Below are positions 1 through 7,600 of a stretch of DNA of 8,596 nucleotides, piece by piece; the stretch's first letter is position 1; the number at the start of each line of letters is the position of its first letter. The translations under genes were made by a program, and so were the position numbers. Below the pieces are notes generated by a model. That model ran no database searches. It was not told the origin of the DNA and was given only the letters and a program-made list of their open reading frames with translations. Where the stretch lies: positions 1 to 8,596 of the forward strand of contig JAHFSL010000073.1 in the NCBI GenBank assembly GCA_023265785.1, read 5' to 3'. This DNA comes from Candidatus Coatesiibacteriota bacterium (lineage in GTDB: Bacteria > Oederibacteriota > CAKKQC01).

Positions 1-424
1 TCATCCCCCTGGCCGCAAGGAACTGTGCGCCGTCCCCGGCCAGCCCGACGAAGCCTTCATCAAACCCGGTGGCGGTTGCCCAGCGATCCGAATTGGGCGT
101 CCGGATCAGCACGCGCTCCACACCGGTCCAGCCCAGCGGCTCCAAGTCCTGCGCCCCGACATGGCGATTCACGGCTTCCACGCGAACGACGCGGGCCCGC
201 CCCACGAGCGCCTCCAGCGGCAGGCGCTCCACTCCCCCCTTCCCGTCGTAAATATGGAGAGGGGCATCCACATGGGTGCCGGTATGGGTCCCCATCGTGA
301 CCAGCGACCCGTTGGAGGAGGCCCCCTGGGCAATCCGGGACACCGGATCAAACCTGAACTCGGGATTCTTGGGATACACCGGAATTCCAGGCCGCAGGGG
401 CAGGGTCAGGTCATGGATCTTCAG
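1..424 (-). CDS. Cyclase / kynurenine formamidase-family metal-dependent hydrolase, N-terminal part (partial)
   Basis: The first 141 residues are visible; the C-terminus lies beyond the left edge. Family members are usually about 200-260 residues and hydrolyse amide or ester bonds, as KynB does on N-formylkynurenine, using a divalent metal. The family signature HTGTHVDAPLH is seen at residues 47-57, so H47, H51 and D53 are the expected metal ligands and H57 the other conserved histidine. The N-terminus (IHDLTLPLRPGIPVYPKNP) matches the usual opening of these proteins. The frame is closed by TGA at 430-428, and no ATG, GTG or TTG lies before the conserved opening. The best start is therefore CTG at 424-422, which overlaps the TGA stop of the upstream gene as CTGA, with GGGTGA three bases upstream. 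Translational coupling is likely. The family call is firm; the substrate is not known, because the family also includes non-kynurenine enzymes and no other tryptophan-catabolism gene is in view. Confidence 0.87.
   Translation of the reverse strand, partial: MKIHDLTLPLRPGIPVYPKNPEFRFDPVSRIAQGASSNGSLVTMGTHTGTHVDAPLHIYDGKGGVERLPLEALVGRARVVRVEAVNRHVGAQDLEPLGWTGVERVLIRTPNSDRWATATGFDEGFVGLAGDGAQFLAARGM
421..424 (-). other. CTGA stop/start overlap coupling two genes
   Basis: On the minus strand the TGA stop of the PorV-like gene (423-421) shares two bases with the only plausible start, CTG (424-422), of the cyclase-family gene. It has the geometry of a classical ATGA re-initiation site but with C in the first position. 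GGGTGA upstream could act as a weak ribosome-binding site. The start assignment is inferred. Confidence 0.55.
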
Positions 425-1458
425 GAGTCACCCGGTTCTGTACGGTTGCCCAGCACGGTCACGCTGGCACGGTGGAGCAGGGTAAAGGGCAGGAGTTCGG
501 CCGCGTAGTCGAACCGGAATCGGCCCAGCCGGGCGCCCAGCCCAAGCGACCAGATCTCGTGGCGGGCCGCCACGCCCCCGGCCAGGAGCCGGTAGCCCGC
601 CCGCAGGGAGAGCCGGTCGGCATAGGAAAACTCCAGGCCGCCGCCCCACTCCGGCACGAGTTCCGCGGTCCGGGCCACGGCTCCCGCGAAGACGCGCAGG
701 CGGTGCGGCACCGGCGTCGCGGGCCGCTCGAGGTCCCCCTCCCGCCGGGCCGGCGCGGTGGTGGAGTCCATCATGCCCAGTGCGGGTGCGCCGCGGGCCA
801 GATCCAGTTCCCAGGCCGCCCCGAACCGCCACAGGAGGGGCAGGACATTGGCATCGCTGGCGGCGTCCTCCGCGCTGTACGTGAGGCTCCCCCCCAGGTG
901 CTGGACCGCCGCCCCCAGCCCCACGCCGCCGGGCAGGGCGGCCTGGACCCCAAGATCGGCGGCGATATCCGTGGCCCCGATTTCCTCGATGAGCTGGGAG
1001 TGAAATACCTTGATGGCCGCACCCGCCCCCACCGGCAGGACGGCGAACCGGTACCCCACGCCCAGCATGCCGACCAGGTCCTGCTGGGCGTTCACCTGCG
1101 CGGTGCGGCCGGTGGGATCGCGCGACTCGACGGTCCCGTCAGTGGCATAGGCCAGCGCGGCCCCCACCCCGAATCCCATGAGCGGGCCACCGCCCAGGAC
1201 CGAGACAAAGGTGTCGCCCGCGAACCCGCCCCGGACCAGCGCGCCGCCCTCCGGGGCGGCGAGCGTGGCCAGCCCCGCCGGGTTGTAGCCCAGCGCCTCG
1301 GTGGTGCCGTCCACCGCGGCGAACGCCTCGCCCAGCGCCGCCGGCCGGGCCGCCAGGGGCTCGCGCAGGGACTGGGCGCCCGCCTGCCCCACCCCCGAGT
1401 GCGCGGTCGGCGCCATCGCCAGCGTGGCGACCAGGAACGCGCCGCCGGTGCGGGTCAT
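421..1458 (-). CDS. PorV/PorQ-family outer-membrane beta-barrel protein
   Basis: A 345-residue protein with a short hydrophobic export signal (about residues 7-28). It is followed by the family hallmark at residues 32-66, ending GYNPAGLATL (an A-RPAALGEAFAAVD...NPAGLA pattern). The rest alternates glycine- and alanine-rich amphipathic strands (for example VGMLGVGYRF and LSLRAGYRLLAGG), as in FadL-like/PorV barrels. In type IX secretion PorV is an outer-membrane partner that binds cargo C-terminal domains; many paralogues in uncultured phyla have no assigned role. The ATG at 1458 overlaps the TGA of the upstream gene as ATGA, so translation is probably coupled. The same frame stays open upstream to 2004, but that part is arginine/glycine-rich shadow sequence inside the preceding gene. 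A less ordered insert around residues 225-245 (MMDSTTAPARREGDLERP) may be an extracellular or periplasmic loop. The family call is good; actual involvement in secretion is inference. Confidence 0.85.
   Translation of the reverse strand: MTRTGGAFLVATLAMAPTAHSGVGQAGAQSLREPLAARPAALGEAFAAVDGTTEALGYNPAGLATLAAPEGGALVRGGFAGDTFVSVLGGGPLMGFGVGAALAYATDGTVESRDPTGRTAQVNAQQDLVGMLGVGYRFAVLPVGAGAAIKVFHSQLIEEIGATDIAADLGVQAALPGGVGLGAAVQHLGGSLTYSAEDAASDANVLPLLWRFGAAWELDLARGAPALGMMDSTTAPARREGDLERPATPVPHRLRVFAGAVARTAELVPEWGGGLEFSYADRLSLRAGYRLLAGGVAARHEIWSLGLGARLGRFRFDYAAELLPFTLLHRASVTVLGNRTEPGDS
1455..1458 (-). other. ATGA stop/start overlap coupling two genes
   Basis: The TGA stop of the propeller-like gene (1457-1455) overlaps the ATG of the PorV-like gene (1458-1456). 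No strong Shine-Dalgarno sequence is visible just upstream of this ATG, which favours translation by termination and re-initiation. Confidence 0.8.
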
Positions 1459-3056
1459 GGCCGGCGCAGGACCACGACGCGCTTGACCGCCGTGACGCCG
1501 CCGCCCACGACCCGGACGGCATAGGTGCCCGTCGCCACCGTGCGGCCGTCCTGGTCGGTCCCATCCCATATCACGGTCAGCAGGCGGTTCCCGGACGACC
1601 CCAGCACCCACTCGCGGACCGCCTCTCCCCGCAGGGTCATCAGGCGCACCCGGACATCCCCCGCCTCCGGCGGCAGGCAGTAGATCGACAGCGCCTCCAC
1701 CCGGCGCAGGTTGAGCACCGCGCCGCCGGGACCGGTCACCTTCACCTCGCCCGCGGAGACCGGGAGGGCTTCGGGCAGGGCATCGTAGCGGTAGACCCGC
1801 TGGACCGTCCCGCCCCAGGTCGCCGGAGCCGCCGTGACGGTGGCGGCGATCCACGCCGATCCCGCCGTATCCAGCACGATGGCGCGGCCGTCGACGGTAT
1901 CCGGGGAGGCCGTGTCGGTCACGGGAAACCCCGGGCGCAGGACCCCGGCGGCATCCACCCCCAGGAAGAGCAGGTTCGTCCCGCGCCGGCCCGTGGCCAG
2001 GCACCCGCCCTGCCCGTCCGGGACCAGCGCGCGCAGGGACGCGTTCGGGCCCTGGCCGAACCGGACCGGGAATCCGGCCGCCAGGGCCCCGTCAGCGCCA
2101 AACTTCCAGATGGCGGCATCGCCGGCCGAGTCCCCGGCCACCCAGAGGGCGCCCGTCACATCGCGGGCCGCGGCCCACGGCTCGTCCCACGCCGCCGTCA
2201 CCAACCGCTTGGGGTACCCCGCCATGGGGGTCGCCTTCAATTCGACCGTCGCCCCTTCCGCGTACGCAACCGGGGTGTAGGCCTGGACCATCAGGTCGCC
2301 GCCCTGCTGGGCCACCACCCAGGCGTTCCCGGCCCCGTCCGCCGCCACCGCCCGGCCGGTCACGGATTCCGTGAGCGACCCGCTCCAGTAGGTCGCGCTG
2401 ACCCGACCGCCCGCCGGGGTCAGGTAGGAACCGTTGTTCGTCGCACGACATTGGTGGACGAAGAACATTTGGTCCACCCCCCCCGCCGTGATGGTCCCGC
2501 ACTCAAAGGGGGAGCCCGAGCCGGGTACCGAGATCGCGGGCGCGGCCCGTTCCTGGCCTCCGGCCAAATCCTCATGAAACCAGGTGCCGGTGCCCGCGAG
2601 ACTGCGGATGATCATCGTCGTGAGGTCCGTCGACGCGCCGAGTTGGGTGGTAAAGGTGAGGTACACCTCGCTGATGTGGACGGGCGAAGAGCCACCGGTC
2701 AGGACAAACGGAATGATCGACATGGCGGGCGGACCCTCATCGGTGTTGCCCACCAGGAGACCCGTGTCCACATAGACCCGGTCGTAAAAGAAGCTCGCGA
2801 CAACCTTGCCGGAGACCGAATGGGAGTACACGAAGAAATCCAGGTCCCGTCCAAGCCCGTAGATTTCATTCACGCGAGTCGTCCCGCCCACCCAGATGTT
2901 CGACTCCGCGTCGATGCCGATGGCATCCGCGGTGTCCCCGCCGCTTATCGACCGGGTCCAGGGCAGGCTCGGGGCCAGCGCATACCGCGCGGCCGCCGGC
3001 ACGGCGGCGCCCACGACCAGGGCCAGGAGCAGGGGGAACCGGCGGCGGCGGGACAT
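1455..3056 (-). CDS. Secreted propeller-like protein with C-terminal FlgD-Ig-like / type-A sorting-like domain
   Basis: A 533-residue exported protein. Residues 1-24 form a signal peptide (RRRR basic start, hydrophobic core, AAA/AAR cleavage region). The body has repeated motifs of the kind 'IGIDAESNIWVGGTT', 'VAADGAGNAWVVAQQ', 'ARDVTGALWVAGDS' and 'VLDTAGSAWIAAT', which resemble SBBP/NHL-type beta-propeller blades. A different, more beta-sandwich-like stretch lies between blades (about residues 75-225). The C-terminal 79 residues look like a FlgD Ig-like domain, with VRLMTLRGEAVREW, then WDGTDQDGRTVATGTYAVRV near residues 497-516. It ends in a basic KRVVVLRRP tail, as in type-A sorting domains of type IX cargo. 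The start is supported by GGAAGA 8 bases upstream, adjoining the stop of the preceding gene. Surface display or secretion is likely; ligand and function are unknown. Confidence 0.8.
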   Translation of the reverse strand: MSRRRRFPLLLALVVGAAVPAAARYALAPSLPWTRSISGGDTADAIGIDAESNIWVGGTTRVNEIYGLGRDLDFFVYSHSVSGKVVASFFYDRVYVDTGLLVGNTDEGPPAMSIIPFVLTGGSSPVHISEVYLTFTTQLGASTDLTTMIIRSLAGTGTWFHEDLAGGQERAAPAISVPGSGSPFECGTITAGGVDQMFFVHQCRATNNGSYLTPAGGRVSATYWSGSLTESVTGRAVAADGAGNAWVVAQQGGDLMVQAYTPVAYAEGATVELKATPMAGYPKRLVTAAWDEPWAAARDVTGALWVAGDSAGDAAIWKFGADGALAAGFPVRFGQGPNASLRALVPDGQGGCLATGRRGTNLLFLGVDAAGVLRPGFPVTDTASPDTVDGRAIVLDTAGSAWIAATVTAAPATWGGTVQRVYRYDALPEALPVSAGEVKVTGPGGAVLNLRRVEALSIYCLPPEAGDVRVRLMTLRGEAVREWVLGSSGNRLLTVIWDGTDQDGRTVATGTYAVRVVGGGVTAVKRVVVLRRP

Positions 3057-3064
3057 GAACGCGG

Positions 3065-3070
3065 TCTTCC
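3065..3070 (-). promoter_or_regulatory. Shine-Dalgarno for the propeller-like gene
   Basis: The minus strand reads GGAAGA here, 8 bases upstream of the ATG at 3056-3054 and directly after the TAA of the glycosyltransferase gene (3073-3071). It fixes the start at the ATG that gives a clean signal peptide. Confidence 0.6.
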
Positions 3071-4600
3071 TTATTGTATATCCGCCCGGAAATACACGAC
3101 GAGGTCATATTCGTTGGAGTACGCCCAGAGACCCCGGCGGACCCAGCCGGCACGAAACCCCGGGTGGGCGCCGATCAGCCGGTCCACGGGGAAGACCGCC
3201 GCCAGCCCCACCACGCCGGGGGCCAGCTGGCGGTCTTTCTCGGCCAGCACGATCACCTCGGGCCGCCGCCGCTCCACGACCTCCCGGGCAATCTCATCAG
3301 GCGCGTGGCGGGCAATCCAGGGGTCCGTGAGGCCGAGCAGGTCCACGGCCGCCAGCCCGGAAAAATACGGGACAGCGCCCGCATCGCTCAAGGCCACACG
3401 GGCCGTGGGCGGCAGGACGGCCTTGAGCCACCGGCCCAGCTGTTCGTGAACGGACCGGTCGCCGCCGCGGGCCGGCAGGAACTGGTCGTGCAGGACCCAG
3501 GCCCGGCGGGCCGCCAGGCCTGCCACCGCCAGCGCGCCGGCGGCGGCCAACCCGCGCAGGCGTCGGGGGGACCAGCCCGCCCGGGCCAGCACCTCCCGGA
3601 CCACCAGGGCGCCCGCCGCGGCGAGGACGGCGAGCGGCATCCAGGCGGGAACCATGAACCGCCAGGCGAACATCCAGTCACGGGGCACCGCCGCGACGAA
3701 GGCCGCCTGGGCGGCCACAAATCCGCCAGCCAGCACGGCCCCGCCCCCACCCGCCCCGGGCGAAGCGACCGCCAGCACGGCCAACCCGGGGGCCACGGGT
3801 CCTCCCCACTCCCCCAAAAAGTCCGCGAGATAGGCCCAGCCGGGGCCCCGGTCCCACAGCGCAGGATTGGCCGCCTTGGCCCAGTAGGTGTTCGGAACCC
3901 AGGACCCGAAGTACAGCCGGCGCCAGAGGAGAAAGGCGCCGAACCCGGCGAGCAGGATGGCCCCGGCCGCACGGGTGCGGGCGCGCCGCCCGGAGGAATC
4001 GCCGTGGCGCCAGAAGACCCAGAGCAACGGGATGGCAAAGGCAATTCCCTCCGGCCGCAGGAGTGCGGCGGCCAGGACGGCGAAGGCCGCGCGCGGCACG
4101 GCGCGCCGCCGGGCCAGGTCCTCGGTGGCCAGCCACACGGCCCCGCCCAGCACGCCCGCATACACCCCGGTCTCCAGCCCGTCCACCGCCCAGAACGCCA
4201 CGGGCGCAGCCACCGCGGTCAGCACGGCGCCGACCGCATGGGGCCGGCCCGGCGGCAGGCGGGCGGCCAGCGCCAGCGCGATCAGGGGCAGGCAAAACCC
4301 GGCCGCCGCCCCGGCGGCCTTGGCCATCGTCATGGCCGGCAGGTGCGCGGCGGTACAGCCGGCGAGGAAGACCACCCACAGGGGATTCGACGCGCCCTCC
4401 ACCCGCTCGCCACCGGAATTGAACACCCAGCCCTGGCCAGCCACCAGGTGTTCGGCATAGCGCAGGCTGATCCACGCATCGTCATAGGTGATCCCCCAGA
4501 ACAGGGCCTCGGCGGCCGCCAGCCAGCCCAGGGCCACCACCAGGGCGACCCGCTCGGCCCCGGGCAGGGCGCGCCAGGCGGAGCGGACGGCGCCCAGCAC
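3071..4600 (-). CDS. Multi-pass GT-C-type membrane glycosyltransferase
   Basis: A 509-residue, strongly hydrophobic protein. Long runs of Ala/Leu/Val/Gly give roughly ten membrane segments between about residues 17 and 365, followed by a soluble C-terminal part. The first extracytoplasmic loop carries the family hallmark: TYDDAWISLRYAEHLVAGQG at residues 38-57 with the acidic pair D40-D41, then NSGGERVEGASNPLW. This pattern occurs in polyprenyl-phosphate-sugar-dependent GT-C enzymes, including relatives of the AftB group. The C-terminal motif DAGAVPYFSGLAAVDLLGLTD (D406-D426) is also typical. The likely role is transfer of a sugar from a lipid carrier to an envelope glycan or protein on the outer face of the inner membrane. 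The start is GTG, 7 bases after the helicase stop. An AGGA (4606-4603) lies only 2 bases from this GTG, and codon 2 is CTG, so initiation one codon later is possible. Family confidence is good; donor and acceptor are unknown. Confidence 0.82.
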   Translation of the reverse strand: MLGAVRSAWRALPGAERVALVVALGWLAAAEALFWGITYDDAWISLRYAEHLVAGQGWVFNSGGERVEGASNPLWVVFLAGCTAAHLPAMTMAKAAGAAAGFCLPLIALALAARLPPGRPHAVGAVLTAVAAPVAFWAVDGLETGVYAGVLGGAVWLATEDLARRRAVPRAAFAVLAAALLRPEGIAFAIPLLWVFWRHGDSSGRRARTRAAGAILLAGFGAFLLWRRLYFGSWVPNTYWAKAANPALWDRGPGWAYLADFLGEWGGPVAPGLAVLAVASPGAGGGGAVLAGGFVAAQAAFVAAVPRDWMFAWRFMVPAWMPLAVLAAAGALVVREVLARAGWSPRRLRGLAAAGALAVAGLAARRAWVLHDQFLPARGGDRSVHEQLGRWLKAVLPPTARVALSDAGAVPYFSGLAAVDLLGLTDPWIARHAPDEIAREVVERRRPEVIVLAEKDRQLAPGVVGLAAVFPVDRLIGAHPGFRAGWVRRGLWAYSNEYDLVVYFRADIQ

Positions 4601-4607
4601 GGTCCTG

Positions 4608-7600
4608 CTACCAGCCCGCCGGGAGCTTCATGACGCCCTGGATCGAGGGGAACAGGACATGGCCGTGCGTCCGCCCGAATTCATAGAGGTCCTTCGTCAC
4701 GATGACATCATGGCGGCAGTACTCGATCAGCCGGTCGAACTCCCCCGCGCGGAACCAGCGCACCGCGTCCAGCCCGTCGGCGATCTTCCCCTGGCCCAGC
4801 GTGGCCTTGGCCAGGTCGTCCAGCCGCACCCGGCGCTTGAGCGTGTCCCTCACCTTCTCCAGCAGGTCCAGCGTGGGCACGGCCTCCAGGACCGCGCGGG
4901 GCGCGTAGGCCGTCAGGACCTCGTAGTCAAAGGACTTGATGTTGAAGCCGACCACGAGTTTCGCCGCCGCCAGGTCCGCGATCAGGTCGGCGACCTCCTC
5001 CTCCCGGTAGTCACGAAAGGCCTGGGCATCAATGTCGTACACGCACCCCACGGACATGCGCATGGCGCGCTTGTTGTCCCACCCCCCGACCTCCTCCGCC
5101 AGCTTCTGGGTCTCCAGGTCAAACACAATCACATGTCCCGGGACAATCGGCGGCCGGGGTGGAGGAAGGCCGCGCGGGAGCTGGGCCGACCGTTCCGGAG
5201 GCGCGGCAATTCCTGGCGGAGACGAGGCCGGAGGCGTGGAGCCGCGAAGCGGCGGCAACGCCGGAGGCCCGTCACCAAGCGCCGGAGGACGCGGAGGCTC
5301 AAGCGAGGTCGGCCCCGCAGCGAGGCGTGTCCCGTTGACGACGCCGAGCGGTCCCGCTCGGCCTTCCTCTACCCCCGGCACCGCCGATCCCACGGCCACG
5401 AGTGCCCTCCCCGATTCGGCAACCAGAGACGCAAATTCGTTCGCCAGCATGAGGGCGCCGACCTTGTCGAGGGGATAGTTGCGCGAGCCGCACTTGGGGG
5501 AGTGGACGCACGAGGGACAGCCGTTCTCGCACGGGCAGGCCGCCAGGTGCGCCGCCACGGTGCGCTGGAGCTCCTCCATGATGCCGTAGGCGAGTTCGGC
5601 CAGTCCCACGCCGCCGGGCATCCCGTCATAGATGAAGATCGTGGCCTGGCCCGTGTCCGGGTGTTCCGTGGTCGAGATGCCGCCCAGGTCCCACCGGTCG
5701 CACAGGGCGAAGAGGGGGAACAAGGCGATGGAGACATGCTCCAGCGCGTGGAGGGCGCCCATCAGGTGGCGGCCGGCGGCCTGGACCGGCCGGGTGGTCC
5801 CGTCGGGGACGATCAGCCAGACGGCGGTGGTCTCGAACTCCTGGGGCGGCAGGTCGAGCGGGTGCTTGCTCAAGGTCTCGCCGCCGCGCACCCGCTTGCG
5901 CTCGTACTCCACGATGCGGGTCGTCACGCGTACATCGCCCCACGCCAGCCGGCCCGGGCCGAACGGCCGCTCGCCGCGCACGGCGAGGACCCGGGTCGTC
6001 TCGGTGGCCACGGCCTGCGTGTAATGGTCCACGGTCACCGGGCGGACGGTGACCCGCCGCGCGTCCGTGTCGAGCCGGACCACCTCCCAGGTCTCGCCCG
6101 CGTGCAGGTAGATGGCGTGGGGGTGGCACTCCCGGAAGACCCGGATCCCGTCCACGGTGCCCAGCAGTTTTCCCACCCCGTCCTCGATGAGGAAGCTCTC
6201 CCCCGCGCTCCGGATGTTCACATGCCGCTGGGGGCTCTTGAGCGGGCAGAACCACCGGCGCTCCTCCGCCGCCTCGAAGAGCCGGCCGTCGGCCAGGAGC
6301 TCGGCGATGCGGCGCTCCAGGGTCGGGCCGAACCACCGTGCGTCCCGGGCCGTGAGCGGCTCCTCGGCGGCCGCGCACGCCAGGTGGGCTTTCAGGACCG
6401 CCGGGTTGGCCTCGTCGAGGAGGAGCCGCTCGGGTGGCCGGGAAAAGAATTCCGCCGGGTGCGAGAGAAAGTAGAGGTCGAGCGCATCGTCCATCCCGAC
6501 CAGTGCGATCAGCGCCGGCTGGTCGCCGCGGCCCACCCGGCCCGCCCGCTGCCAGGTGGACAGCATCGTGCCGGGAAACCCCGTCAGCAGACAGCCGTCC
6601 AGCCCGCCGATATCGATGCCCAGCTCCAGCGCGGAGGTCGAGATGATCCCGGCCAGCTCGTCGGACGCCAGCGCCCGCTCCAGCTCGCGGCGCTCCTCGG
6701 GCAGGTACCCGGCCCGGTAGGCCCGCACCCGATCGGCCAGCGCGGGCGCGCGCTCGGCCAGCCAGATGGAGAGGAGTTCGGTGATCTTCCGCGCCTTGGT
6801 GAAGGTGATCGTCTTGAGGCCCGCCTTGAGCATCAGGGCGAGCAGTTCGCAGGTCTCGGTGTAGGCGTTGGCCCGGGGCTTGATCAACGCGAACCAGCGC
6901 ACCGGCGTGGGGGCGCCGCTGTCGGAGACCACCGTGAACGCCTCGCCCGTCAGCCGGCGCAGGAACTCGTCCGGATTGCCCAGCGTCGCCGAAGTGGTCA
7001 CGAAGACCGGCGACGAGCCGTACCGGGCGCACACGCGCTTGAGGCGGCGCAGGATCGAGGCCACATGGGAGCCGAAGACCCCGCGGTAGGCATGCGCCTC
7101 GTCCAGAATGACATGGGTCAACCCGCCCAGGAATCCCCGCCACGCGCCATGCGAGGCCAGCACGGACAGGTGGACCATGTCGGGATTGGTGAGGAGCAGG
7201 TCGGGAGGAGCCGCGCGCAGTTTGGCCCGGCGGGCGGTCGGCGTGTCTCCGTCGTACAGCGCGGCCGCCAGCCGGTGGGGCGGGGCCATGGCCGCCCCCA
7301 TCTCCTCGACCAGCCGGCGCTGGTCCTGCGCCAATGCCTTGAGCGGCGAGAGGTAGAGCGCATGCCCGGGGGGCCCCGACAATTTCCGTTCCCACGCCGC
7401 CAGCAGGTAGACCAGGCTCTTGCCGGACGCGGTGGGGGTGGTGACCGCCGTGTGGGCCCCGGCCCGGATGGACCGGATTGCCTCCGCCTGGTGGGTGTAC
7501 AGCCGGGCAATGCCCCGGGAGGCCAGCAGGCGGGACAGCGGGAGGGGCAGGTCGAGGTCGCCGTACCGGGCAGCCCGGGGCGGAAGCCTCTCTATATGTA

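Noticed and set aside
1459..2004. Upstream extension of the PorV-like frame
   Set aside because: The extension is Arg/Gly-rich shadow of the propeller-like gene. The ATG at 1458 gives an export signal and sits in an ATGA overlap.
3074..4633. A plus-strand open frame of 519 codons antisense to the glycosyltransferase
   Set aside because: Low-complexity composition without membrane segments or motifs; the minus strand encodes a clear multi-pass protein with the DD loop motif.
5343..5362. Hairpin as a Rho-independent terminator
   Set aside because: No T-rich run follows it on either strand and it lies within an intact coding frame with the nuclease motifs downstream.
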